Of a DNA stretch of 64,000 nt, positions 11,736 through 22,860 are shown one piece after another. How positions within the stretch are numbered: position 1 is the stretch's first letter; each line of letters starts with the position of its first letter. A program made the translations under genes and the position numbers. Source of the DNA: Muscardinus avellanarius (taxonomy: Eukaryota; Chordata; Mammalia; Rodentia; Gliridae); the NCBI GenBank assembly GCA_963383645.1, contig OY726560.1, positions 152,544,546 to 152,608,545 on the forward strand, given 5' to 3'. The notes beneath the pieces were generated by a model. That model did no database searches. It saw nothing but the letters and a program-made list of their open reading frames with translations, and was not told where the DNA came from.

Positions 11736-11902
11736 AGAAAGGCTGGGAGGCTGAGACAGGAGGATGGCCGTTCACAGACAGCCTCAGCTACTTAGTGAGG
11801 CCCTTTGCAAATCAGTGAGACCTTGTTTCAAAATAAAGAATTAATAAAATAAGGCTGGGGTGTAGCTTGGAGGTAGAATACCCCTGGGTTCCATCCCCAG
11901 TA

Positions 11903-11951
<49 letters not shown>
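11736..11951 (+). mobile_element. B1-ID SINE with 5' truncation and a (CA)24 tail
   Basis: Begins inside the B1 half at GGGAGGCTGAGACAGGAGGAT. The ID half is intact to CCCCAGTACCACAC, after which a CA microsatellite (11904-11951) has replaced the A tail. Confidence 0.85.
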
Positions 11952-11953
<2 letters not shown>

Positions 11954-12730
11954 ATGATTGCTTTTCTTTTTTAAGGTCACAGTTTCTTGTTCCCTCTTCA
12001 TCCCTCGACTATGGGTTTTATCCATATGTTTGTTTTACTACACAGCAAAATGTCACCACTGTAGACCCTGCTTAGTCGGGACCCAGGATAATGCAGACAG
12101 AAACAGGAGTGAACTAGGTGCGAGCCTCACTCCCTGGGAAAGGAGATGAGAGGCAGATGCTGCGATGGTGTCTCAGCCCCCAACTCACCCCGCTGCAGGG
12201 GCTTCTGTGGATTTCATTGGCGGGCTTGATGGCTTGCGGTGATCCGTACTGCAGACCACCCAATATGAAAGTAAACTCAACTGCTAATTCTTTGAGTGCA
12301 TAGCCAAAGAGAACAAAGCCCAGAGGAGCAGGCAGGCAGACCACCCCTCGCCAGGAGAGATGTGTGCGGGTCACACAGCGGAGGTTTGGGCCACGAGAGG
12401 CGGTATGTGTGTGGGTCCCATGGTGGGGGGGTAGCACCACAAGAGGCCGTGTGTATCAGTTCCACTATGGAGGTTCGTGCTGTAAGCTGACATTCATGGC
12501 TCTCATGGTGACAGGTTTACTCTGCAGCAGGGCTTGTGTGTCGGGCCCCTGGCGAGGGGCTGCCGCCTCACCAGACCACGAGGCAGTGGACAAAGGCAGC
12601 CGCCGGAGGCAACGGGAGGACTTGGCCCAGTTGGGACCTTTTTCTTCTGCATGGTATGATCACTTGAAGGAGCAGCCACCCATTTACCCCACACCTATCA
12701 GACGCTCACCCAGTGTTCAGTCAACAGCTA
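11952..12730. other. Single-copy DNA with a weak tandem repeat
   Basis: No gene is supported. The degenerate repeat at 12360-12485 explains the overlapping open frames seen there on both strands. Confidence 0.45.
12360..12485. repeat. Degenerate ~45-bp tandem repeat, about 2.8 copies
   Basis: Units begin at 12360 (ATGTGTGCGGGTC), 12405 (ATGTGTGTGGGTCCC) and about 12450 (GTGTGTATCAGTTCC). Each goes on with a GG(T/A)GG stretch, and the first two end in CCAC(G/A)AGAGGC. Confidence 0.6.
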
Positions 12731-12738
12731 TTTTCTGA

Positions 12739-12961
12739 CCAGGTACGGTGACGCACACTTGTAATCCCACTCGGGAGGCAGAGACAGGAGGATCGTAGGT
12801 TTGCGCCAGCCTCAGTTACTTAGTGAGGCCCTCTGCAACTTAGCGAGACCCTGTTTCAAAATAAAAAACAAAAAATAGGGCTAGGGGTGTAGCTGGGAGG
12901 TAGAATGCCCCTGGGCTCAATTCCCAGTTCTGTAAAAAACAAAAACAAAAACAAAACAACA
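12739..12961 (+). mobile_element. B1-ID SINE, full length
   Basis: ATTTTCTGA at 12730-12738 and 12962-12970 is the target duplication. The tail is a run of CAAAAA units. Confidence 0.9.
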
Positions 12962-12970
12962 ATTTTCTGA

Positions 12971-13720
12971 GTACCTAAAGAAGTCCAAGACACTAAAGAA
13001 GTAAAAGTAACTTCCTGCTCTAAAATGCTCTAAGACTTCCCATTCCTAATGAACAGCAAACACACAGCAGGCCAGAAGGAAGCCTGAGAGCGTTCGACGC
13101 TGAGTGCCAATGGTCTGGGGCGCAACAGCAGGGACGGAACACACGCCACCTTCTCAGATTGGGCACGTCTGAACACCCTCAGATAGGGCACGCCTGAACA
13201 CTCCACCTTAGGGACAGGAAGGTCTTATTTAAGAGAAGCTAGAGGAACAAAGTCAGCTCTCCCCACGTGGCACACCACGTGCTCAGGTGCTCAAAACACC
13301 AGCAAATGGACGCCAAAAAGTGCGCTCCTGTCTTGTCACCCAGGAAGAAGCCAATGCTCAAAGCTTAGCAAACCATGAACAGTCACCGAAAATGATAAAT
13401 CAATATCTAAAAGAATAGGACTCATTCACACTTTATCAGAAAAGCTCTTGCAAGTGCTACATGCCAGGAGTGGAAACCCGTTTGGACTCCACTTCCTCCA
13501 CTTCTTATTATGTATTTGAACTGTGTTCCTATCATGAAGGGTATCTTCAGATCCAGGAAATATTTCAGAACTGCTGTATCAGACAAGCTTAGGTAAGTTT
13601 CCAGAATAACATATAATGTCTGTTAGTTTCTAATAGATGTTTCCTTCAAATAGACCTGATTGGAGAATTAGAAAAATGGAATTTTTAAGGTATTAAGGGG
13701 AAAGCCATCATATCAGGAAT
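12971..13720. other. Single-copy DNA with a 25-bp tandem duplication
   Basis: At 13155-13204 a 25-bp unit (CAGATTGGGCACGTCTGAAC...) occurs twice with a few differences. Nothing else stands out. Confidence 0.5.
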
Positions 13721-13729
13721 AATGTAAGG

Positions 13730-13908
13730 CTGTGCACCGTGGTGCATGCCTAGAATCTCAGGATTTGGGAGGCCGAGACAGGAAGATCACAGATTAGAGG
13801 CTAGCACGTGGTAACTCAGTGAGATCCTATTTCAAAATAAAAAATAAAATAGGGCTGGTGGTATAGCTCAGAGGTAGAGCATCCCTGGGTTCAATCCACC
13901 CCCTCCAA
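13730..13908 (+). mobile_element. B1-ID SINE, internally shortened
   Basis: Flanked by AATGTAAGG (13721-13729) and AATGTTAGG (13909-13917). The central part of the B1 half is reduced (GGCTAGCACGTGGTAACTC). Confidence 0.85.
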
Positions 13909-14189
13909 AATGTTAGGGTACTCCATGTAGCAGTACTTTGCTTCAATTCAAAGGAAATAAGAGTTTGACTCATTCAGCTGATATGGTTTTAAAAATTAAT
14001 TACTCACAAGACCACGAACCTACTCATCTTAAAGGTCATTTCCTGACAGCTAGTTCAAGTCAGCTATCCAGTGCTTTATGAAGGACAAGTACATGGTATG
14101 AAACCAGTCATCCCCCTAAAACCAAAATTATGGCTGTGTTCCATGTAGGTCTACTTAAAAACACTCACCGGAAGTCCTAAGAGGGTTTT

Positions 14190-14391
14190 TTTTTTTTTTT
14201 TCTTTTTTGGTGGTACTGGGGTTCCTGGAAGCCCTTCTACCTCCGGGCTACACTCCCAGACCCATTTTTACATTTTCATTTTTGGAAACAGGGTCTCCTA
14301 AGCCAGCGCACGGCTGGCTTCGAACCTGCGCGATCCTCCTGTCTCCGCCTCCCAAGCGCGGGGATTACAAGCGTGCGCCACCACGCCCGGC
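14190..14391 (-). mobile_element. Young-looking B1-ID SINE, subfamily with CGCGCTGGCTTAGGAGACC
   Basis: A perfect 14-bp target duplication, CCTAAGAGGGTTTT, lies at 14176-14189 and 14392-14405. The copy keeps many CpGs. It shares with the element at 36057-36276 the GCCAGC...GCTGGC foldback in the B1 half and the ending GGGCTTCCAGGAACCCCAGT, which marks a distinct subfamily. Confidence 0.93.
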
Positions 14392-14405
14392 CCTAAGAGG
14401 GTTTT

Positions 14406-15040
14406 AAAATTGGTACTTGGGGATTTCTGGGGGAGATGGAGAGAGAGAAACCATACATGAGTTAGGGCATGCTTGAAACACCTGTCTCACGCAAGAGCAG
14501 AGGAAAGGGTCTCGCACCTCCAACCCGCTGGTCCGGGCACACAGCCTCCCTTCATCACAAGGACAACCAATCCGCGTGCCCGAGACTTGAAATTAACCCA
14601 AACAAAATGACGCTGAGACTCGGGAAGCCTCACTTCAATGCTTCTGCCTGGTGCTCCAGGCCGGCTGCTTCCCGGTCCCAGCCCAGCCCTGCCAAGGTGC
14701 ACAGGGATGCCTGTTCCCACGGGGCAGCCCGGCCAGGAGCAGGAAGCTCCAGAAACTTGCCACTTGTGAACTGCGAGCTCACTTGCAAACCTGAGAGATG
14801 GAGAGAAAGGCCATGCAGCGTCCCCGAGGGCTCGGAGCTCTTGGGAACCCAGGTTGACATCTCGGTCTCCAGAAGCTGGCCTCGGGCTCCGCTCTGAGCT
14901 CCATTTTCCTTTCTCCAGCAGCATCAGGAGGCAGGTCAGGGCCTCGAGGGGCTCCTGCCACCTCGGCTGATGGTACAGAGCCCAGACGCACCATCTACAG
15001 AGTCCTTGCCTACTTGATGTATTTATTTATCCAATCATTC
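14406..15040. other. GC- and CpG-richer single-copy DNA
   Basis: Three overlapping frames of 76-145 codons occupy both strands at 14469-14924. None resembles a known protein. The CpG density is raised but I would not call an island without counting. Confidence 0.45.
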
Positions 15041-15049
15041 ACTCATTCT

Positions 15050-15190
15050 GGAGATACTGGGAATTGACCCCAGAGGCATGAGCTACACCCTCAGCCCTAT
15101 CTTATCTTTTATTTGGAACCAGGATCTCACTAAGGGGCTGAGAGCTTAGCTGTGTTCCTAAGGCTGCCTTCAAACCTGTGATCCCCACAG
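15050..15190 (-). mobile_element. B1-ID SINE fragment, antisense
   Basis: ID half (GATACTGGGAATTGACCCCAG) followed by a damaged B1 half. It stops at GTGATCCCCACAG, where a second, oppositely oriented ID unit begins. Confidence 0.7.
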
Positions 15191-15272
15191 GTAGGAAGCT
15201 GAGGCGAGGGGGGCGGAGTCACAGGTAGAACACCTACCTCTGGGTTCAACCTCCAGCACCACAAAGATAAAA
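15191..15272 (+). mobile_element. ID unit, sense, abutting an antisense SINE
   Basis: CACAGGTAGAACACCTACCT, GGTTCAACCTCCAGCACC and CACAAAG identify the right half of a SINE on the plus strand. Confidence 0.65.
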
Positions 15273-15311
15273 GAAAAGGGGGAAAGCAGTGCCAAGACGC
15301 AACAGACTGTT

Positions 15312-15490
15312 TCTGAGCGCCGAGCTCAGGCCCAGCGCTGTCCTCGGCTCTGAGGCCTCACACATCTGTCAGGCCAGTAGTATTACACCATTTTACAGAT
15401 GAGGAAACCAAAGCAGAGGAGGCTATAAATAATCTGCCAAAGGCAAACTGTTTGCATGCAGAGGGGCTAGGATTTAACACTGCATCTCCA
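15312..15490 (+). mobile_element. MIR element
   Basis: The MIR core order is clear: CTGAGCGCCGAGCTC, TATTACACCATTTTACAGATG, AGGAAACCAAAGCAGAGGAGG and CTAGGATTTAACAC. Confidence 0.85.
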
Positions 15491-15556
15491 GAGATTGCCC
15501 GCTTGGCTCCAGCTAGAACACTGGGGCCTGTTCAGCCCAGGGCCTAAACACTGTCT

Positions 15557-15664
15557 TTTTTTTTTTAAGATTTAAAGAAGTTTATTAGAAAGATAGAAAT
15601 ACAGAAAATAGGAATACAGCCCCATGCCAAAATGGCATGAGGGGGTGACTCGAATGAATACACC
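15557..15664 (-). mobile_element. Short retroposed 3' end of an unidentified transcript
   Basis: On the minus strand a ~98-bp sequence ends in AATAAACTTCTTTAAATCTT followed by about ten A. This is a polyadenylation signal at the usual distance from a poly(A) tail. The 10-bp direct repeat AACACTGTCT flanks it (15547-15556 and 15665-15674). It contains a hairpin, CCCCATGCCA-AAA-TGGCATG(A)GGGG, at 15620-15644. It is not a B1-ID SINE, MIR or recognised L1 tail. A cut-down LTR transcript or a 5'-truncated processed pseudogene are the alternatives. Confidence 0.7.
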
Positions 15665-15735
15665 AACACTGTCTGTCTTTAACAAAAGAAGTGGCAAGTG
15701 GGACCCAGAGATTATGGGCTGGACACAATTGGTGG

Positions 15736-15789
15736 TATTATTATTGTTGTTATTATTATATTATTATCATTATTACTTATTATTATTAC
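15736..15789. repeat. (TTA)n microsatellite, interrupted
   Basis: TTA units broken by TTGTTG, TCATTA and CTTA. Confidence 0.9.
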
Positions 15790-17554
15790 ACTGCCTTCAT
15801 TATTCAGTGCCATAAGGAAAGAGATCTGACAACCAGAAAGCAATTTTTCAACTGGAATTAGGATTTTGAAGGATTCTTGGTTGACCCTCAGAAGGCTAGA
15901 TTCCCAGAGGCACCCCCGTCCAGAGCCTCCTCCTGTCAAGACCTGCACAGCAATTGTCTCCTAGTTTATTAGGCCTGTCCGCATGGCTGCCTCGTTCAAG
16001 GCTGCCACCGAGGCCACCAAGGGCTGGCTTCTGTCTCTAAATGAGGACGTTTCCCCTAAGTACAAGCACTCTTGGCCCTAAACCATAAAGCCCTGGCTCT
16101 GCCATCATGCTTTCCCATGATCTAGGTGCAGAGACCAGTAATCATTTTGAGAACTGCACTGGGGAGTCAGGGAAACCCAGCTTGCATCCCAGGCGGGAGC
16201 AGGACTTCTTCTGAGTGGGATTCTAAAACCAGTATGCAGTAGTACCAGACAACACAGAGCTGATGAGCCGGTGGGACAGGAAAAGATTTGGCAGAGGTAA
16301 AAGCCTCCCTTTCTCCCTTCCCAAACTGCTATCCCAGGGAACCAATAGCAAAGACAGGATGGGCTGGTGTGGGGAGAGTAAGGATCCTAAACCTAGCATG
16401 CTTGGACAGAGAGGCATTTTGCCAGCATGTCTGCATCTTCCGGCTTCAGTCTTCTGCCGCGTTGTTATTGTTGGCAGTGCGTATGCGGGGGAGGTCTTAC
16501 TGAGGGTTTCTCACCTGCTGCTGTGTGTAATATTTGGGAGCCTTTATACTTAGGTTGCTAGAACCCCTCACAGAGGTAAAGGGGCATCTTCCAGTCCCCA
16601 TGGCTTTCTCAAAGCCCCCCAAAATTCAAAGTTAGTAACATCCTTAAAAATAGCTCTTGAGCATCTGTTCAAAACACATGCACATATACACACAAGTACA
16701 TGCACACCAAAGAGACACTGGCTCCTAGTAACTGTCTCAGGTGACCTCTACACCGGAGGCTGCCCCCGGGAGGCCTCTCCTCTTTGTTGAGTGATGACTG
16801 GCTCCCAGGAGCTGCCACCCACTTACCCTGGTTTGTCCTTTAGCACTGAGTTAAATGAAGAAGCTTTGTCCCTCTGTGGGAAAGAGGGCTCTTGGTCCCT
16901 GTCTACCATGATAAAGCCAACCCAGTTAAATTTGGAAGATATCCGTGGCTCAGATCAGATGTGAAGGACAGTCTTGTAAATAAACAACTGGGGACAGAAA
17001 AGTTGTTCACCACTTGTCTTGCACTAATCGCTCAGCCCACGCTCTAATAGAAAGCAGAACCAAAACACTTGATAAAGTCTTATCTTGTACAGCTCACTGA
17101 TTAGACTCTTATTTGGCCTATCAGTATCTTCCTTGCAAGGTTTGCAAGTCAGAGCTACCAGGAGAGAGCAAAATGCCTATGTACAGAGAGGGGAGATGGA
17201 GGCCAGGAAGCCACATGTCTTGCCTATGTGCTATGACGACCATGTCTCCTCTCAGCAGGGCCGCTGGCCAGCAGGCATGAGCCTGGGAAGACAGTGGGGG
17301 GTATTTGATGCTGACGGCCCCCAGGGTTGTCTTCTCCCTATAATAAGGCAATAAACAATGCCTTCCTGCATACCTCAAAGGACCAATGTGTGTACAGGAC
17401 ATAATAGCACAGATGTGAAATAAACCGCAAGGCAAGAAGCATCCTGCCCCGTTGCTGGTCTCGTTGCGTCCTGGCACCCAGAAGCCCCCTCCCTCCATCC
17501 ACTTCACCTGCTCAGCTTTAGGATTTAGAGGAAACACCACCGCCGAAGTCCCCG
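15790..17554. other. Single-copy DNA, no gene recognised
   Basis: Frames at 16223-16553 and 17085-17561 occur on both strands at once and lack homology. A CA-rich scrap lies at 16676-16710. Confidence 0.45.
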
Positions 17555-17665
17555 GGTGCATCTGACCTGGATTCAGATCTTTTAAGAGTTATGTGACCAA
17601 GAGTAAATTTCCTCTCTGAGACTCGGTTCCCTCGTTTCCAAAATTAAAATTTAAAAAGGCAATGT
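17555..17665 (+). mobile_element. MIR fragment
   Basis: GGATTCAGATC, GTTATGTGACCAAGAGTAAA and CTCTGAGACTCGGTTCCCTC follow the MIR central core. Confidence 0.7.
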
Positions 17666-17796
17666 TAAGCATTAAACTAGAATATTTAAAACCCGCTTGG
17701 AATGCATCGTCATTTCCTTCCGTTGTTTGTTTCCTTGTTAGTGGTACGTGTACCGATCACACGACATCGGTGGTTGCCTCTGCTTTCCTCCAGCCA

Positions 17797-18006
17797 TTTT
17801 TTTTTAAGTCCTGGGGATGGAACCCAGAGGCATTCTACCTCCAAGATACAGCCCCAGTCCTATTTTTATACTTTAGTTTGAAACAAGCTCTCACTAAGTT
17901 GTGGAGGGCCTCACTAAATAGCTGAGGCTGGCCGTGAACCTGTGATCCTCCTGTCTCAGCCTCCCAAAGTACTGAGATTACAGGCGTGCGCCACCACGTC
18001 CAGCCC
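17797..18006 (-). mobile_element. B1-ID SINE, full length, antisense
   Basis: T-run at the left end, ID half with CCTGGGGATGGAACCC, B1 half ending CGTGCGCCACCACGTCCAGC. The target duplication is not clear. Confidence 0.88.
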
Positions 18007-18195
18007 CAGACATTTATTTGTCATTTTGGTTGAGGCTCAGCACAGAAAGGAGGACAGGCAGAGAGGAATGAAATAAGAGGAAAACCCTGAAAGAGCATAG
18101 GAATGAGTCCTTAGTAGATGCAGATGCACTATTATAAATATTAGAATCATCATCATTACAATTATTAAGTAATTAACATACACATATTAGTGGAA

Positions 18196-18422
18196 CCAGG
18201 CATGGTGACATAGGCCTATAATCCCAGTACTCGGGAGGCTGAGACAGGAAGATCTCAGGTTCGAGGACAGCCTCAGTAACTTCGTGAGACCCTCCACAAC
18301 TTAGTGAGACCCTGTTTCAAATTTTAAAACAAAGTAAAAATAGGGCTGGGGATGTAGCTCAGAGGTAGCATGCCCCAGGGTTTGATCCTCAGTACCACAA
18401 AAGAAAAGTTAAATAAATAAAT
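18196..18422 (+). mobile_element. B1-ID SINE, full length
   Basis: A perfect 12-bp duplication, ATATTAGTGGAA, lies at 18184-18195 and 18423-18434. Confidence 0.93.
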
Positions 18423-18434
18423 ATATTAGTGGAA

Positions 18435-18777
18435 TAAAAACTAAAAGTTAAACGTCCAGAGAAGGGAGAACATACAGTGTGCGGCAGACGGACCCAAAGA
18501 AGAAATGACAGGGAGGTCTGAAGGCGGAGCCATGCGGAGGCTGGTCAGGAGAGATGAGAGCGGAGGAGGTCCTGGCAGCATCTTCACCCAGGACTGAGAG
18601 TGAGGATAAAGATGCACAGCAGGTGGGACTCAAGCGCGTGTGACTGATGCTGTCACCCGGGCCCTGGGCTCAGCAGGGACCATGCTTGGCTTAATGCTCT
18701 ACTCTCCCCAGTTTGAAATTCTTACTACTTATGGGGCAAGAGACCCCTTCATTTTCATTCACACCAGGCCCTGCAAA
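18435..18777. other. Single-copy DNA, no feature seen
   Basis: No repeat family, motif cluster or supported frame. Confidence 0.5.
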
Positions 18778-18791
18778 TGATACAGAGAGTT

Positions 18792-19012
18792 GTTTGTTTT
18801 CTTTTTTTCAGTACTGGGCATGGAATCCAGGGGCATTCTACCTCCCAGCTACACCCTCAGTCCTATTTTATTTTTTATTCTTTATTTTGAAACAGGGTCT
18901 CACTGAGTTGCAAAGGGCCTCACTAAGTAGCTGAGGCTGTCTGCAATCCGTGATCCTCCTGTCTCAGCCTCCCACATGCTGGGATTACAAGCATGCGCCA
19001 CCATGCCCGGCT
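18792..19012 (-). mobile_element. B1-ID SINE, full length, antisense
   Basis: TGATACAGAGAGTT (18778-18791) and TGATACAGAAAGTT (19013-19026) flank it, a 14-bp duplication with one change. Confidence 0.93.
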
Positions 19013-19026
19013 TGATACAGAAAGTT

Positions 19027-20950
19027 CTGAATACACAAATGGTGCTTTTTCTACTTGCCCTAAAAAAAAAAAAATCCACGAATTCCAATATTTGAAGTAT
19101 GTATGCAGCCTCCTCTCCCCTCTGGGCTGAGGACATTGATTGACGTAAGGCTTAGAAATGAACCCCTCACTGTGAAGGGGGGAGGGCAAGGGGAAAGCAA
19201 TTGGAATCTGATTTTCCTGGAGAGATGCCTTTCTGCACGAAAACAGTTTGCACCAGGTGACAACTGGGCTATTTATTATAAGCCAACAGAAGTCCTCATC
19301 GTCGGATGCAAGCTATGGGGTTAGTTATTTGGTGACATTCCAAGAAACCATAAAAGGAAGGCCACGCAAATCGCCAGGACCCAAGGGGTTAACTTTTTCC
19401 CCACACCGAACAGTAGGGTCTCGGAGAAGTTTTACATTCAAGGAAATATCTATACACAATATGACAGCCAGGGGGCTGGCTTTCAAGTCTCTGTGTAAAC
19501 ATCGCAGCCGACTTTGGAGTTTTGGAGCTCTTACTCCTGAAAACCTTCTATTTTATTTTCAAATGACATCCCTCCTGCCAAGAAGTTACATTTTTCCCCC
19601 TTCTTTAAATAAGCAGAAGGGTAATGGCATGACGAACAAATTTCGTTTCTTCTGTTCAGCTTTTTCCAGCCGAACGCAGCCTCCGCGCAGCCAGATGGCA
19701 CCGAAGCAATAGCTAGGAAGTCAATACATCTGGCGACGTTCCCGAAACATCCAGCTCCTGCACAAAGCCTCTTTTCAGAACATGTTCCCTGGTACTTGTC
19801 TGCTATAAGCTGCACCCAATGTGTGAAAACAAAATAAAATTGAGCTCCTTCGCCGCCCCGCGCTGAAGTTCCATTTCCATTCCTCTTAATAACACGACTG
19901 CCTTGTTGCCCCACTTCTGTGCCTCGACTTAAAACCGATGCGCTTTCTGCCTGAACGCCATGGCCCTGAAAGCTGGCTTGCTGGAGCGGCTGAGAGTTCA
20001 AACAGCCTGTGATCACCCCGTGGGTCCTCGCATTTCAGGCTTCCAGCTAATTTAGGAAATTATCTGCAGAAAAGGACCCAGTGAGGGAGGGGAGCCGAGG
20101 AAAAGATCAGACCCTGCCAATGGCACCCCCCCATAGCAATCTTTCACCAGGGAGTTTATGAGTGAGGCCTTGTGAGTGACCTCTGACCCCCAGAAGGATG
20201 GCCATCTCTCGGAGAGCTGCTGGCATGGTCACACAATGGATGAGATACGGCTGCAAACAAGGAGTGGGGGAGAGATGTCTGCTGGAATTTAGAGGTTTGG
20301 AAACCTTAAAGCTGCTCCCCAAAAATGACCCAGGCGGGTGTGTCTTCACTCAAACAGTGGGCTGTTTCAGCACTTCCTTTAAGCGTCCTTTGGTGACGTC
20401 TCAAATGGGAGAGATACAATCATCTGGTCTACCTTAGAGAGCTTTTTTTTTTTTCTTCACATTTCCATTCGACTAAAATATATTGCTTGCCAACAAGGTA
20501 TTAGATTTCAGGATCTAGTAAAAATCAATATAGACATGATTTCTTTTCTTGGAAGCTGACTTCCATACAGTAAATTACCTGTAATCAACTTACTCTGGTA
20601 GGAGACAGATAACACACAAAGAAACAATGGAATATACTACATAGTTCCAGTTGGGTTAAGCATAAAGAAGAAAATAAATGAGTGGGTATCAAAAAAAGAA
20701 AGTGACCAGGGTAGTAAGGGTCCAAAGGGAAAGATCCAAACAGGCCTCTGACGTGGATCTGTGGGATAAGAGGGAAACGCAGACTGGAGCGAAGGACCTT
20801 CCAGCTGAGATGTCTGCCTTAAGCAGAAACCCAAGGAGGGAATGAGCTTGGCTCAAAGAACAGAGGGGTGTAAGGAACCAGGGTAGATGGCTGGAGAAGT
20901 CAGAGGAAGCTCAGGCTCTGTTGGCCATAGGAAGAAATGTAAATATGGCC
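19027..20950. other. Repeat-poor single-copy tract
   Basis: Nearly 2 kb without a recognisable SINE, L1 or LTR, unusual for this window. Frames of 154 and 161 codons (19248-19712 plus, 19531-20016 minus) overlap each other and have no known domain. Candidate conserved non-coding DNA. Confidence 0.4.
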
Positions 20951-20954
20951 CCAA

Positions 20955-21145
20955 GTCGGTGGTTCTTAATAGAAACAATTTTGCTTGTCATCGCTGAAGG
21001 AAGGGGCAGCGATACCACCTGCGTCTACTCGGATAGCGACCAGGGATGCTGCTAAACACCCCACAGTGCATGGCTAGTACCCGCACAACAAATGACCTGG
21101 TCCAACCTGTCAATAGTGCTCACATTCAGAAGCCCTGCTCTAAGT
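20955..21145 (+). mobile_element. MER5-like hAT DNA transposon remnant
   Basis: Ordered motifs GGTGGTTCTTAATAG, GCTTGTCATCGCTGAAGG, CCAGGGATGCTGCTAAACACC, CACAACAAATGACC and TGTCAATAGTGC fit the MER5A/B group, a non-autonomous hAT-Charlie family. Confidence 0.8.
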
Positions 21146-22445
21146 GTTGTGGGAAAGTGATGGAAAGCCTCCATTAGAAAAAGGGCAGGCTACAGCAAAA
21201 AAGAAAGTGCTGGAAAGCAAAATCTGATCCGAAACTCATCTCTGATCACCTGGGACATCCGCTCGCTGGCAAGAACGTTTGCTCTCCTTCGGGAAGAAAG
21301 CCTGTAAACGCCTCAGTGCCACTGTCCCTCTCCCCACACATCCCCAGTAGGCACCACCAAAGCTTAGACTTCCCAGAGCTGAAGCCAGCTTGGCACCGCT
21401 TCATTTCTTGTTCCCCCGGGGTATCATCCCCTGGCAAAAGTGGCTTCGCTTCTCAATTCTAAGTGACATTTGAGCTCCACGTAGGTTGCCCAAGACTGTT
21501 GAAAAAGCAATGGCAGGAAACCCTTTCAGCTTTATCCTCGGTCCTGGGGATGGGCTCAGATAACCTGGCACTCATTCAGAGGCAAGAAGTCTGTTCCTAG
21601 AGAAGAAAGGCCAGTTGAAAACTCCCATGGCCTGCATACTGATTCTGCTCCGAAACAGACAGCAAGAGTCACTCTGAAATCGATTCAACACCAAGCACCA
21701 AGGACGCTCTCTTCTTTCTTCAGGAACACACAAGCACAGAATCATTCAACATCACCAGGGCCCATTCATCAATGGAAGGGAAGATGATGAATGGCGTTTT
21801 CTGTTATATCATGTGAGCTTCCTTTTTTGGCTATTAATTTCCTACAAAGTCCTTCCAAGCAAATTCTCGTCTGCTCAACCCTTCTTATTTCCTCCATCAT
21901 AAAATATAGAAGATGTGTCTTCCGTGTTCTTGCTAATATGGCTAAAAGCTAGTGCTTAGTCATTTTCTACTGAACTGCTCATGACCAGGTTATAAATGCC
22001 TTAAAAGTAGAAACGCTCTCTGGCCATATCTGAAAGGCTTTCCATTTAGATGGGCCCTGCCTTCTCTCCCCCTCCCTTCAGTTTTGCTGTAAAAGGGTTA
22101 AACTCTTTGAAAGGGCCCGGATTTGTTTTATTAATATGAAGCACTTTTCTCTTTGAAGTCAAACACTGGAAGAATTTAACAAAGCATGTGGGGTATTTAG
22201 CATCTTAGCAAGAAATGAAAAACATATTCAAAAGTCTTACCAATGGGAGATTCCAATTGTGAGCCCAGCAAAATTAAAGCTAGACTATAAAAATAGGGGC
22301 GCACGCTACATTTTGGCAGTAAGCGAGGAAGCTATTTGAAAGTCAAAAATGCACCATTTGTAATGTTTCTATTCAAATGTTGCTAAAATGCATGTTTCAC
22401 CAACTCATTTCATTGATTTCAGAAAAATATTTAGGGTTGTTTTGA
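21146..22445. other. Repeat-poor single-copy tract
   Basis: No repeat family is seen. The right third (22060-22440) carries paired TCF/LEF-like motifs, listed separately. Confidence 0.45.
22105..22157. promoter_or_regulatory. Paired TCF/LEF-like motifs
   Basis: CTTTGAA occurs at 22105-22111 and again at 22151-22157 (TTCAAAG on the minus strand). The setting is AT-rich, repeat-free DNA. Motif evidence only. Confidence 0.25.
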
Positions 22446-22449
22446 ATGC

Positions 22450-22860
22450 CAGCATTCTCTCTGCCTAAAGGTAGAAACCACGGGGAAACTACTTTAGAGA
22501 ACAATTTGTCAATACCTAATAAAGTTGAAGATGTGTTTCCTTGCACACTACACTCCAAAAATTTCACCTCCACAGACCGTTTCACACAAGTCCAACACCA
22601 CATGCAGTATACAAGGGTGTTCATTACGGCTCTGTGCAAATGCAAACCAACTGTCCCTCGGGAGGTGTATGGGCAAACATGCTATGTTTTAGTCATTTAA
22701 TAAAAATTTTATTTAGCAAGTAAAATGAACTAACTAGACCTGAGTATTTCAACATCATTCACTTAAAGTTTAAAAGCACATGAATATTTATTGCTTGTGG
22801 ATACTCGTGCACATGGTTTAAAGCGTGCAAAACAGACACAAGAACGAGACACATCAAGTC
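22450..22860 (+). mobile_element. Old LINE-1 ORF2 end / 3' region
   Basis: Broken frames and the order ACTACTTTAGAGAACAATTT, AAGGGTGTTCATTACGGCTC and CAAATGCAAACCAACTGTCC fit the ORF2-to-3'UTR junction of an old L1. Many stops are present. Confidence 0.55.

Noticed and set aside
14406..15040. CpG island promoter
   Set aside because: CpG content is raised but patchy, and no promoter motif or first exon could be defended.
22285..22296. MEF2 site or TATA box (CTATAAAAATAG)
   Set aside because: One A too many for the MEF2 pattern YTAWWWWTAR, and there is no transcript evidence for a TATA promoter.
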